Positions 37,201-48,369 of a stretch of DNA of 64,000 bases are shown here, piece by piece; positions within the stretch are counted from its first letter, which is position 1; every line of letters begins with the position of its first letter. The position numbers and the translations under genes are program-made. The notes under the pieces are model-generated. The model made no database searches and was not told the DNA's origin. It saw nothing but the letters and a program-made list of their open reading frames with translations. The stretch spans positions 1,390,520-1,454,519 of the forward strand of contig NC_020174.2 of assembly GCF_000224145.3 (NCBI RefSeq). The letters run 5' to 3'. The DNA is from Ciona intestinalis. Lineage: Eukaryota; Chordata; Ascidiacea; Phlebobranchia; Cionidae.

Positions 37201-40040
37201 CAAGTTGGAGATTGATTCAAAATGTAAAAACATCACTGCCTACTCCATTGGATAAAAACAAGAGCACTTTCAAGAGCTATTCATAAAAGAAATGTTTTCC
37301 CAATTGAGGATAAAGGTCTGTTGCAAACATTTCAAAGAACTGGTGAAAACAATTTAAATTTCAATACAACTGACCTGTTGGTTTCAAAGTTTTGCGGTGA
37401 AAATAACGAGTTTTGTTCCCCACTTAAACCCAAGCCCTGCATCAAAACAACAACATACAAATAAATGTTCAGTGATTTTTATGTTGAGTGATGAAACAAA
37501 TACCTCTGATTCAAGAAGTGAATTAACATGCTTCCCCCAGTTATGTACATTCACCACCCTTGTCTCAATAAGAAACTTTTCATCCAACTGCCCGGTACCA
37601 GGTTGTTGTTCCACCAGTAATGCGATGATGTCTTGGTTCTGCGTGAGTGGTTCGGTACGTGTTGACCAATCAGCTGGTAACCCTAGATAAGTTAACGTTT
37701 ATTTTTTTTAAATTTATTAACCTTCAAATTGAATACTGTACGATGCATAGGCGTTATGCTTATTATTTCTTCCATTTTTAGTTATGGTAAAATGTCAGCA
37801 TTATGAAAGAATAAAACAGAAAAGAAGATGTTTAATTATATTGTTTACAAAGGTTAGGGTTGGTTCTATACGAGAAGAGCATTGGGGATCTCATACACAG
37901 GTTAGGGTTGTCTCATTACTTCAGGAGCCATAGGAACGTGGCGTTACAGAAGCACTAAGTAAACTGTGGCACAAACCCAGTTAGGAAAATTGTGATGTTA
38001 ATGTGCAGTACTACAGAGGAAGATGGACACAGTTAGCGCATAATAATCCCCTATTTTTAAATAATGTTTAAACACTAAACAACACACTTTTAGGGACCAA
38101 AGGTTATTTTTTGTTGTTTGTAAATAATCTTTAGTTACTACCAAATTGGACAAAAAAGTGAATAAAAACATGACCAACTTTGCCCAAATTTCTGTCACTC
38201 TTATGTCTTATCATATATCGTAGTAGATATCAATAAAAAGCTTGTTTGAAACAAATTGATTCAATTACCTGGAAATTTAGGGTTTAAGAGTTGTGCTCTA
38301 TGGTCTACGCTGCAGTTAAGTGCATTGTTATAGCAGAGGTTGATGGCACTTAATAATAATTGATACGACAACACGATTTCATCACTTATTGATCGGAATT
38401 CTGTGGCTGAATAATAAAATATATACATATTAGGTTAACAAGAATGACCTATTTGAAAGCAAGTAAACAAACCAAAACAAACATGTTAGGGGGTCGGGTT
38501 TTATTCAGTTTCAAATGTATAATATAAACTAAAGCATAGAACATTTGCCACACCCGTTATTATCTCACAAATAATGAACAACTGTATTGATTTATGTTTC
38601 ATTATTAAAACGTTAAAAAATAACTAGATATATAATCACCAAAAATTTGGAATCATACCAAGTTAAAATAAACCAATCATTTAAATTGCAAAACAAATCG
38701 GTAAATGGATGAAAATAAAACAAGCCCTCACCTCTTGCATGAACAAACAAAGTCCAACAGAAGTTGAAAACATCGTGAGGATTGCAAACCAGTTTTCTGT
38801 AAACATTTTATTGAAACGTATATTTTATTACAGAAGATGAAAATAAGGCAAGTCGATCAATTTTTACCTGAATACATGTATGTATACTTTGCCTAATAAC
38901 TTATGTAAGTATTTAAAGTATGTAAGTATTTTTCATGATTTTGAGGTAAAAAATTTATCAATATTCCTATTCAAAATATCCAGCATCCACATATCGTGAC
39001 TACATGATGAAGAAATATCCACACAAGACAAAACTTGCCTGTATTGACGGTTCCTTCTTGGTCTTGAAGGATTTTTCGCGCTGCCACGAACTGGTCGTTG
39101 GTATTTCGAATCATCGGGGTCAAGGAAAACATATTTAAACACAACTTGGTATTTCTTGAACACCACAGTTGAAACATGGAAGCTGCGTTCGAGGGCTGAC
39201 ACGTGACTTGATAGAGGGTCGTTTTGGTTCATTTGAAGCCATTTATCCATTTTCTTAAGAAAGCTGATGAAGCTGTTTAGAAAGGTAAAATGAGTGAATG
39301 AATGTAATTTATTAGTTTGTAGGCGGGGCAACGACAGTCGTTTTAACACAGGAGTTATGTTTCACACACCTTGTGCCGCATACAAGTTATCATATTAAAA
39401 CTTTGTGGGTAATTAGTTTGGAAGGATTTTTATTTATGCCGGCAATGGTAGTAGCATTAAACCTTAGGCTGGTGCGCTAACCACTGTCATGTCATGGCAC
39501 CATTACAAAATCATGGAGTCATTACAGCCATTGTGATTTCACAACACGTTACCTTAGCTTTGCCTCTCGAAGAAGTTTGGTCAAAGAAATGCAGTTGCTT
39601 GGTGCTGTCTTGCCAGCTATAGTTTTAACTGATGATAAATTTGTTCGACAAGCTGAATATAAAGTGCAGGTCAACCAATGTAAACAATCACCCTGTAATG
39701 TAAAAGTGGGAGGAAGTTTAAGTTGTATTTGTAGACCAAGAAAATAAGAAGAGGCTTTTACCCATATTGTACATAATGAGAATTTCTGTTACAAAATTTT
39801 GAAGTGTTATTTTTACCATATATATGCATATAATATTTAGTTGAGACTTAGGGATTATCAACTACCTTTAAAGATAAAATATATTAGACCAATGTTGCAA
39901 CAAACCTCTAATGTATAATTCTCCTTAGCATTCTCATAGGACCTCCAAGCACTTTCCATGGTTGGTTTGTCCATGTTAACCGCGAGGCAAAGATCCCGAA
40001 ACCTTTGTTCATCTTCATCACTTTCATCACCAGAACTCAT
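30057..40040 (-). CDS. RBL1: Retinoblastoma-like pocket protein (p107/p130 type)
   Basis: Nuclear E2F co-repressor. Exons: 40040-39906, 39692-39553, 39272-39039, 38796-38732, 38406-38269, 37682-37504, 37436-37375, 36934-36769, 36545-36361, 36134-36013, 35666-35560, 35190-35053, 34630-34466, 34134-33981, 33560-33460, 33043-32974, 32603-32512, 32244-32065, 31603-31532, 31132-30893, 30701-30605, 30286-30057, giving 1,023 residues (human p107 1,068). Order: N-terminal domain (SFHVSTVVFKKY, NFCWTLFVHAR), KTPLTNREYL near 380, pocket A to ~612 (MATVLYYHILEG, HIEEQILESLAW), spacer with GSAKRRLF near 681, pocket B from ~741 (KTGSLALFFRKVYHLASVRL, RAKIWTCFEYS), and SPRKVTDNIYISPLKN in the tail. KRRLF, the cyclin-binding motif, marks p107/p130 rather than RB1. 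Intron 3 starts GC. An E2F site lies upstream at 40829. It is probably the single RBL1/RBL2 pre-duplicate. Confidence 0.95.
31720..31855 (-). repeat. tRNA-derived SINE fragment
   Basis: The minus strand reads gtggcatagtggttaccctg (box A-like) then aggtttgaagctt (box B-like). It lies in a pocket-protein intron. Confidence 0.5.
32315..32480 (+). repeat. Dispersed ~73-bp repeat, tandem copies
   Basis: At least two units, each with catgctcac, gtcaagttataacatgggtg or gtcgagttataacatgggtg, then a cacaccagac-like block. It lies in the pocket-protein intron between exons 18 and 17, ending close to the exon 17 donor at 32511. Confidence 0.6.
34183..34213. repeat. (TA)n microsatellite
   Basis: Run of about 15 TA units in a pocket-protein intron. 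Confidence 0.9.
39290..39510 (-). repeat. tRNA-derived SINE, near full length
   Basis: On the minus strand the head is gacagtggttagcgcaccag, then aaggtttaatgctactacc, and a tail with cggcacaaggtgtgtgaaac and cgactgtcgttgccccgc. The same tail blocks occur at 57768-57866 and 62490-62590. It lies in pocket-protein intron 2, beginning about 18 bases from the exon 3 boundary. Confidence 0.65.
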
Positions 40041-41196
40041 TTTGATTTGTTTTTGAATTTGTATTATTTTAATTAAATAGCATACAATAGGCTAATGCAT
40101 CCTTTGAATATAGGGGTATAAATTGTAGCAGTCTTAGTTTAGTGACCCAGTATGTAGAATATGACATTTTCTGACAAAATGCATGTTTTCACATGTTGGC
40201 GTGTAAGCATGTAATTGTTAAAATTACATTATTAAGGATTTCTAAGATATCAAAATTTGTTTTGCGACAAACTGTTGATTGGTTTGTTGTTTAATTAAAC
40301 AAATGCAAGTGCACCTGCGATAAATTGCAAATCGGGACAATATTAATGTATATTGAGTACCAAATGTAAATAATTATAAGTGGACCTTAAATTATCACTT
40401 CATATGTGTTATGTACAACAAATAATACTAACACCTGTCATTTACTACATTCGTTATTTATACTTAGTAAATATTTATGTTAATATTCATGCTTTCCTAA
40501 ACTGTCTGCCAGTAAAAAGGCTTGTTAATAATAAATATACCAATAACATGCAGACACTGTACGTCTGTACTATATTACTTGATTCATGAATAAATGATTA
40601 CATTATATTTATTTTAAGATTTACTCAATACTCAGGACACGATGCGTCAAGCAACCCCTTTTGCCAAGTTAGATAAACAGTATTATTATTTATTGCATTT
40701 TAATGTTGTAAACAAAACAGCTACACAGTCAAGTCTGAAATTATAAGTACACTACGATATAGACACTGCAGTTACGATTTTTCTTTGACGGAATCAATAA
40801 TTTTACAACGCGTATTATCAGCTGTTTATTTGGCGGGAAAACGGCACCACGTGACTTATAGAAACAAAATAAATTTTAGCATGATGCATTTATTTCACAC
40901 GTTACCTTTTTAAACGATTTTGCAGTTATTTCTCCACTATTTACCAACTTATGAACATTGTTAAATAAACAGAATGACTTTATTAATTAATTACCAGCAT
41001 TTAAGTGTAAATACACAATAAACACAGTCATATGTGTAATGTTTTTTTCACTATACAAATTTGATTGACTTTGCCCAACTGAAACATAAATTGACACAAC
41101 ATAATTTAAATAATGGGATGCAAAACCATGAAATATCATCCTTTCTCTGTTTGTGATTAAGCCACTAAGGCCAGTTATGCCAGCAAATAGGGGGTT
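40041..41196. other. Spacer upstream of the pocket-protein gene, downstream of SNAPC3
   Basis: AT-rich with no coding signal. It holds an E2F-type site and a CACGTG box (listed separately), so it is the likely pocket-protein promoter. The two genes run in the same direction but 1,156 bp apart, too far for a typical Ciona operon. Confidence 0.65.
40829..40841. promoter_or_regulatory. E2F/DP consensus site (tttggcgggaaaa) with nearby CACGTG E-box
   Basis: tttggcgggaaa is a textbook E2F site. CACGTGAC follows at 40848-40855. The site is about 790 bp upstream of the pocket-protein ATG. Mammalian p107 is itself an E2F target, so autoregulation is plausible; function is inferred from motif and position only. 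Confidence 0.55.
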
Positions 41197-42384
41197 TTAG
41201 GACAGACTGTAATAATCAAGAGAAGCAGGACTAATATAAGGGAAGACAGTGAAGTTTCCAAGCTTGTTTCCCTTTTTGTCAAAGTGCAACAGTTTAAAGC
41301 AAGCCTCACAAAAGAAGGATGGGTCAGAATCTGACAAACTGTCATTCCTTGTCACATAAGTAACACTGAAGAAATTACAAACTTTGCAGGACATGGATTT
41401 AAACACAGCTCTGGTGACTGCTAGAGGATATGCGCTTCGAGACTTGCAATCATTCTGGTTAAAGATTCGAATATCTTTAAACACCACAACATGCTCGCAG
41501 TCTCCCTGGTGTAGAAATCTGTAAGGGCATCCAAGCCGTATTTTCAATTCGTTAAAAGTACAATCCTCCATTTTAGAAATTTGCCAATTTTCCGGTACTC
41601 TTGTGGAACCTGGATTGTCGTCAGCCCAGTCTGTTACCACTTTCGCCAAGTTTATATTAGTGGGCGACCGAAAATCATTAAAAAATGTATTTTCAATGTA
41701 AAAAAATGATGATGGGCAAATGTCTTTCAGTTTTATGTCTCTAGGGTGGTCAATATTTTCGGTAAAGTCCCCAACAGGTTGCTTGTCCAATACACAGGGT
41801 ATTTTGTCTCTAAGTTCAGTCAGTTTCTGACTTCCCAGTACCAAAAATTCGACATTGCACTTTTTAAACCGATGTGGGTCTCGTGGAAAACTGACACACA
41901 CGGTCAATACGATTTCTGGGCCTTTTACAAGGTCATCTGGATCTTTAGCTTCAATACCATTAGCCCTTGCTCGCAAAGCACAATCGAACTCAGAGTGTTT
42001 ACACTTTAATAGAGCGGTTTCGCGGGCATTGTGTTCATGGCAAATCTTTTTCCAATGTTCCAATGTTACTAGTCCAGTATTCTCGGGAATAATAGCATAA
42101 TCTTCCCATGTTAGAAGTTCTGATTCACCAGCGCATTTGAGATTTTCCACACCGCAAACTTGCTCTAATTCTTCCAAGGTTTCTTTATCAATATCCATTT
42201 CTCTGCAAAAAGCTTCGTCTGTAGAATCTATCGGCGTTGCATTTACTATGTTTTCCGGTAAGATCTTTTCGCAATCATGTTTAAATTGCTCCACGTGCAC
42301 GAGAGGGGATATGAACTCGTGTTCTTCAGCATTTTTAAGCCTTCCCCAATATTTCTCGGCTAATGAGATAACATTGTGTGCCAT
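41197..42384 (-). CDS. SNAPC3: snRNA-activating protein complex subunit 3 (SNAP50)
   Basis: 395 residues in one exon; human SNAPC3 is about 411. SNAPc binds the proximal sequence element of U1-U6-type snRNA promoters for both Pol II and Pol III. The C-terminal half carries the family blocks: PSSFFYIENTFFNDFR, the CPYRFLHQGDCEHVVVFKDI region, then cysteines in CKVCNFF and FFCEACFKLLHFDKKGNKLG that form the zinc-binding part. The N-terminal third (to about residue 140) is acidic and poorly conserved. The start is the first ATG, preceded by an AT-rich leader. Vertebrate SNAPC3 has several introns; none is present here. Confidence 0.93.
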   Translation of the reverse strand: MAHNVISLAEKYWGRLKNAEEHEFISPLVHVEQFKHDCEKILPENIVNATPIDSTDEAFCREMDIDKETLEELEQVCGVENLKCAGESELLTWEDYAIIPENTGLVTLEHWKKICHEHNARETALLKCKHSEFDCALRARANGIEAKDPDDLVKGPEIVLTVCVSFPRDPHRFKKCNVEFLVLGSQKLTELRDKIPCVLDKQPVGDFTENIDHPRDIKLKDICPSSFFYIENTFFNDFRSPTNINLAKVVTDWADDNPGSTRVPENWQISKMEDCTFNELKIRLGCPYRFLHQGDCEHVVVFKDIRIFNQNDCKSRSAYPLAVTRAVFKSMSCKVCNFFSVTYVTRNDSLSDSDPSFFCEACFKLLHFDKKGNKLGNFTVFPYISPASLDYYSLS

Positions 42385-42537
42385 GCTGTACCACTAACGC
42401 TAATCGAAGTGTATACTGGATCGCGCTATAATCAACTGTGCACTGACGCGTGACAAAAAAGTTTTTATATGAGCGTAAAAGAAAACAAGAGATCACAGAT
42501 CTAATGAATGAGCATGTTTTAAACTAAGTAGCATAAG

Positions 42538-42735
42538 ATAGTAGAGTCGGGGAAAATGGGACACCTTCTACACATAATATTCAAATAGCCTGATCGTGTT
42601 TTGAACAATTAAGAACGGTCTGTGGAAGTCGTGAAGATACGGTTTTATAATTCATTAAATGTTCTTTGTTTACTACCAAATGAAAAGAGAAAACAAAATG
42701 AAAAGGTGTCCTATCTACCCCCACCCTGCTATATT
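42538..42735 (-). mobile_element. MITE of the tagggtggggga family
   Basis: Ends agtagagtcggggaaaatgg and acccccaccctgctata form imperfect inverted repeats. The interior is the reverse complement of the 56337 copy (ggtttactac-type block, cggttttataattc). Confidence 0.75.
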
Positions 42736-42884
42736 AATTAATCTTTTTACTACAACGGTCGACTAGGTTCGATCAAAAACAAATCTGAAGTAACCAACAA
42801 AACGGGTTCTAGTCGCCATTGGTGACTGTGGAGCAGTAGGCAGAATGTAATTAAACTTGTATTATAACCAATGTTAATATATGA

Positions 42885-43313
42885 ACCCAAGCCCGCATTT
42901 TTTTAAAGAAATTAATATTTCATTTTTTAGCTATTACGTAGCGCTATAACATATTCCAAGCTGGTTCGTGCGAAAATTCTATAAATATGTTTTTGTGACA
43001 AATATTAATATTCATAAATAAAAAAAATGAAATTTAATTATTTTTTTAATGGGAATGGTATGTTAGTGACCTACATAGATGTATGCGTAAGTTATATTTT
43101 CGCAAAAAAAAATTGAAAATTTGATATTTATATGATTCAAGTTATGATCATACTTTTTTAAATTTCACACCCAAGCCCCCATTTTTTTGACGAAAAAAAT
43201 GTTTTATTTTGTAGCTATTACGTAGCGCTATAACATATTCAAAGCTGGTTCGTGCGAAAATTCTATAAATATGTTTTTATGACGAATATTAATATTCATA
43301 ATTAATATTTTTT
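42885..43313. repeat. ~143-bp direct repeat, two copies 284 bp apart
   Basis: Copy 1 at 42885-43027 and copy 2 at 43169-43313 share tagctattacgtagcgctat, aacatattc, agctggttcgtgcgaaaatt and ctataaatatg with few differences. The spacing suggests a 284-bp tandem unit that has partly decayed. Confidence 0.8.
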
Positions 43314-44724
43314 GGAATTTTTTATTTTAGAATCGGTACCGCTGGGGTCTAGTTAGTACAGTGTCCAAATTTTATGTTGGTGGCACCAGTAAAAGGTATC
43401 GAAAATGGCCGCTATATTATCTGTATTCTAGGATCACCTTGGTTGTATATTGTAAACTTACACTAGTTAACGTTTGTTTTCATGAATTTTGACAAACCGT
43501 AATCACGCAGTAATCAAGTATTGTTAGAAGTAAATATTAATCATATGATTTTGAATTAAAAATAATGTTTCAATTACGATTATTGATAATACGGTATAAG
43601 AGTAGTGCATTTAATGCGTCCCCACTTAAATGCTAATAGTTTGATTCAGTCGTGAATCGTTGTGTGAATACAACACGCGCGTCGTCGTTTCCTGCCGAAC
43701 TGCCAGACAGTGTTTCCGCTATGTAAAGTGCATGAGAAAAGTAATCGTTAATTAATCGCTCATCGTGCGGTTTAAAATCTGAAAATTCAGTCTAAAAATT
43801 ATAAATATATATTATGATTTGATTTCAATCAAGAGAATAAAGAATAAATGCTAGAATTGAAAATTGAGGTAAGTGCGGGAAAAAGTCGTCCAAAAAACAA
43901 CAACAACAAGAACAACTGTTCGACGAAAAAGGATCTATATGACCACTAACGTGCTCAAAAAAGAAAAATGACTTCACGTCATACGGTAATTTTCACTAAT
44001 GCATACGGACTTGTAGATCATGCCTGTCTGAACTTTTTGGCTTATGAAACAGTTTATCGTGGTAGGAATTCATGAAACTATAATGTACTTTTCATCTTGA
44101 GCGAATATATAATGATTTATAATTTTATTTTGTCCTTTAATACATTAGTGAAACTATGTACAACATCCCAATTATGACACAAACACAACCAAAGTGTAAC
44201 ATGGTCAAAACAGATTGGAAAAAAAACAAAAATTGAAGATCCCTAAATAAATTTATTTCAGTTGTGGAACTTTGATTATGAACAAAACCAACACACACAG
44301 TTAGAACCTAATTTGTTAGTTTGAGAACTTTAACACAATTAAAACCTATCTGTTGGATTAAAACCTAATCTGTTTGTTTGTTTCTAAAGATTAATATTCG
44401 GGGATAAAACTTGGTTGACAAAAAAGAAAGTTATGACAGCCTGTAAAACTCAAATAAAAACTTACTAAAATAAAAGCGATAAAATTAAAAAACCAGCATT
44501 AACACAAACAGTTGAAACTTAATTTGTTAGGCTTATAATTTCTGAAATAATTAGATTAATATCAGAGAAAGAAACTTGTTAAAACAGTAGAAATGTTAAA
44601 AGGCTGACATTACTGCCAATGAAAGTATTGCAGACACTATTAGATTGTTAAAATAAAGGAGATTCTGTTAAACCTTTATGGTCACCAGATTTTTTTACAG
44701 TAAAACATGTTTCTAAGCACATGT

Positions 44725-47598
44725 TCAATTTGTAGTAGTTGCAGTGAGGTACTTGGAAACATAATCAAGCCTTTCCTTCATTGAATCAGCTGGTCTGTTA
44801 TGTGGAGTCCACACAGGAACCCCAATGAATAATCGCAGTGCTTTAATATAATCCTATGACAAAAGAGGGAATGTTTGTGTATATTTATTGATGTTGTATT
44901 GGATAATAGTGGATAACCCAGTGATCAGTAATTGGTTTTCCAAATCATCAGCCATACATTAAAAAAAATAAAAAATCCCCCCAAAAACTAAACACCGAAG
45001 AAGTAACATACATAGTAACTGTACGCTGGCACGAGATGTACAAACACCCTTGTTATAACGACTGACGTTTTCCAGCCATGCAAAGATAAAAAACAAAACT
45101 GGATACTACTCCGCAGTGACAGAATACTAGTAAAACTCTTAGTAGTGAGACTTTACAAATATATAAAGTCATTATTAGTTTTACAGTACAATAAGAAAAA
45201 TGTAGCACAGATAGATTTTGAACAATTTAAAACTTTGACAGTAGACTTTTTTGAGTGTTGTGTATATAGTGATACTTTTATTTCGGTGTTTAAATGCAAG
45301 TTTATTAAAACAAGAGGTGTAAAAAATAGGATAGAAAAGTTACATTTTTTACATTCTATGACACAAAAGGCCATACAAGGTTAAATAAAGTAGTAAACTA
45401 TGAAAAACCTTTTTATCCAAAGTAAATCGATGATAAATACCAGACGGTAACACCAGAAGGTCGCCTTTAACACATTCTATTCGTATCCAACTAAAGATAT
45501 ATAGAAAGGATTATAAAACTAATTATAACATTATATCAAAACAAGACACCTTTAACAAAATTACTTTCATAGCAAACATTGAAATATACTTTACCAATAG
45601 AAACGAAAATAAGGTGCCCTAACATTGCATATTTACCAACCAATCACGCAACTATAACCCCAAGTTCAATAACCACAGCTGTTAATATATGATAATACTT
45701 GCCGGCCGTCTAAGTCACGAACATCAAAGTAACCCGAACCGTCCAAAATGAATCTGATTTCATCGTCTGTGTGGAGATGTTCTTCAAAAAAAGATTTGAT
45801 CTGAAATATTCAGACCTTTTTAAATACTAACGCAGGATCTGTTAAGTTTGAAAATTGCTTAGTTGTCATGTGAAGTGTTCAGTTCATACCTTTCTGGCCA
45901 CAGTTACAGAATTTCAGTATTTACATGTATATAAATAGCATTAATGAGTTAGTTACCTAAACTAAGGATTCATAAGATAGGTTATAAATATATAGTAGGG
46001 TGGGGGAAGATGGGACACTTTGTCAGACAAGACCCTTTTTTAATTTTCTTTTTACGGACTCCCATTTAATGATAATCAGGAAAATAAGGTTACAGAATTA
46101 TTCGACAGTATTATCACTACTATATAAAACGCCCGTCAAAGCTGATTACTGTTTTTAAATATTAAAAAAATATGTAAAATAGAAACAGCATACTTTGAAC
46201 AGGTAAAAAAATGCAAAATAGTAAGGTGCTATTTTTTAATGCTCGCTAAATCATAGTAAAGCCAATGAATTTTTTTAGTTTGCGTGTGCGAACGATTAAA
46301 CTAGTTTCATAGCTTCATAAAACAATCTTGAATATTTCCTACAGTTTGATTTTGTCTCATAAAACTAGTTTTAGTTTTGTAAAAAAACACTGAGATATAG
46401 GCATGAAGAAAATAGGCAGGGGTCAATATGACTTTAATTTGAGATAAAAACAACAAAAAAATACCGGTTTAACGTTATTTATATGAAGTTTACATGACAA
46501 AGAAACTAGCACAGCCTGTTAAACTCGGTAGGTTAACTACAAGTTGCAGAATATTGCTAATGTAAATATATTTCAATTTAGAGTCCCATCTTCCCCCACA
46601 TTGTAGTTTTGTATGTTTTCATTGCCAAACTTTTAAAGATTTGCTTTTAATTTAGTAATTTAAACCTCAGGGGATATTCAACTATAAGATACTGATATAA
46701 TAAAAAGATAATATTTTGAATAACTCCTCGTGTGTTTTATTATATTTTATTAAATTGTTGTCCATTAATAAAGGAATGATAGTACTAATTCGTGGTATTA
46801 CCCAAAAACCGTCATCTATTTTGATTTTGGAAATATTTGGCAATATGTGCTTAAGTGTCCTATCTTCCCCCACCCTACTATACCTATTCTTGAGCAATAG
46901 AAGGTCACTTTATAGGCTAGCATGCAATAGTGGAAACATAAGCCTTTCTACTTATTGGATACATTCACACATATTCACCTTGGCATCGAAATCCGGCAGA
47001 GTTGCTCTGCTCACACTTATTGTATCACTATACGAGTATCCTCTATTATTTTTTAACTTGAGATAATCATCATTTTGTTCAAATGTGTCTGCATCAAACT
47101 AGAAACAATAGTAATTAAGTAAAATAGAAATTAATGTAAATAAGCAAAGACTAAAAAAAACAAATTGGGAAGTTTAACTTCACATGAGACTATTAATAAT
47201 AACGTTGGTCAACTGTACTAGATTACGCACCTTGTCTATTAACGATAGACTAGCATCTAGCACCCAGCTTAATGAAGTTAAATGACTCGTTTATTGACAA
47301 CCCAACGATAAGTTATTGATACAATAAAGTCTAAACACATTAGTTAATACAATGTTTGGAATATCTTTGAGGGAAATAAAAAATATTAGTCTATTATTTT
47401 CCACTTACCCTACTGACCCATATTTCTTTTAAAAACATGGGTAAATACCTAAAAGGCAGATATTTAAACAAGGAAAATTACCTTAAAATACTCAACGCCA
47501 ACTTGTGCCAGCTGCTCTAAGGATACAGACTCATTACTGTACAAAGCATCGCGAGGGTCGTCTGTTTCTTCTTGCAAAATACGCCACGCTCTTACCAT
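44725..47598 (-). CDS. ADI1: Acireductone dioxygenase (methionine salvage)
   Basis: Converts acireductone to 4-methylthio-2-oxobutanoate and formate in the methionine salvage pathway. Exons: 47598-47482, 47098-46979, 45800-45703, 45490-45409, 44853-44725, giving 181 residues (human 179). It opens MVRAWRI, followed by GVEYFKFDAD. The cupin metal ligands are visible as the HLHTDDE segment (HxHxxxxE, near residues 88-94) and a third His in PSGIYHRF near 133. [11 protein letters not shown] and [17 protein letters not shown] are family blocks. The exon 3 donor must be GC (cg|gcaagt) to keep frame into exon 4. Intron 2 carries a large MITE-related insertion at 45991-46882. The start is the conserved MVRAW. 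Confidence 0.95.
45991..46882. mobile_element. Long member or nest of the tagggtggggga MITE family (~890 bp)
   Basis: Left tip tatagtagggtgggggaaga at 45991 and right tip tcttcccccaccctactata ending at 46882 are near-perfect inverted repeats. A third tip-like block gtcccatcttcccccac lies near 46583, so this may be a longer parent element or one MITE inside another. It lies in ADI1 intron 2. Confidence 0.7.
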
Positions 47599-48369
47599 TG
47601 TTGATCGTTGATGCCTAAAATTCTGGTAATATATGACACACAAATACCGAAAACCTATTATAAATACGTATTTTACTTAGCTATTAAATTGCCACCGAAA
47701 TACTTGCATCAACGCAACTATATTTGCATGCGCACGCAAAGGTTCTGTCCAACTAAATTCTGCAGTACGGTGACGTAGCATTGCTGTTTGTTTCGGGAAA
47801 AACTTAGCCATTTAAATACCAACAATTTTTCTCAGCCTTTGCGTTTTGCGGAAAAGTTGAAATAATTTAACTGTAATAATTCAACTCACAAGAACATGAT
47901 TCAACTAACAAGGAAATAATTCAACTTACACTTAATGTCTAAATGTCACTGTTGAATCATAGTTTCCTTTCTTGCAAATACCTCGGCCAATACCAACGAG
48001 ACACATGGCGTATTAAATACATTGATAAGCCATGCGTGACATAACGACTATGTTCGAGGCTCGAGCTAGTACAAGTAAATGGGTGCGTTTCGTTGTGTAG
48101 GCTATAACTCTCTACTCATATGCATGACTTAAAAAATTGTTTTGCAATATGTTACTTTTACATACAGATGGTAAAACAGACGTATCATTTATGGCACTAG
48201 GATTTCATGCTCAGTAAAAAAAAATCTAAGAAAACATGAGAAACATGCAAGTAAAGTGCTGCACAAAATGCACCCAAAAAGCATTGGATACGTACTTTTT
48301 TGGTTCTACATAGACAAATATATGTTTTATTTATAATTTCACATTGGCTTGAGGGGAAAGAAAGCTTGT
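47599..48369. other. ADI1 upstream region and CFAP77 3' UTR
   Basis: No coding signal. A short local repeat of aattcaactcacaagaa-like units lies at 47875-47935. No named promoter element recognised. Confidence 0.5.

Larger units (their letters stand above)
42385..44724. other. Repeat-rich spacer between SNAPC3 and ADI1
   Basis: No coding signal. Contains a MITE copy (42538-42735), a ~143-bp direct repeat (42885-43027 and 43169-43313), and AT-rich low-complexity sequence that includes the ADI1 3' UTR. The stretch 43330-43720 is less AT-rich, but I recognise nothing in it. Confidence 0.55.

Noticed and set aside
36936-37286. 93-codon plus-strand frame at 37005-37286
   Set aside because: It lies in a pocket-protein intron on the opposite strand, low complexity, with no splice support.
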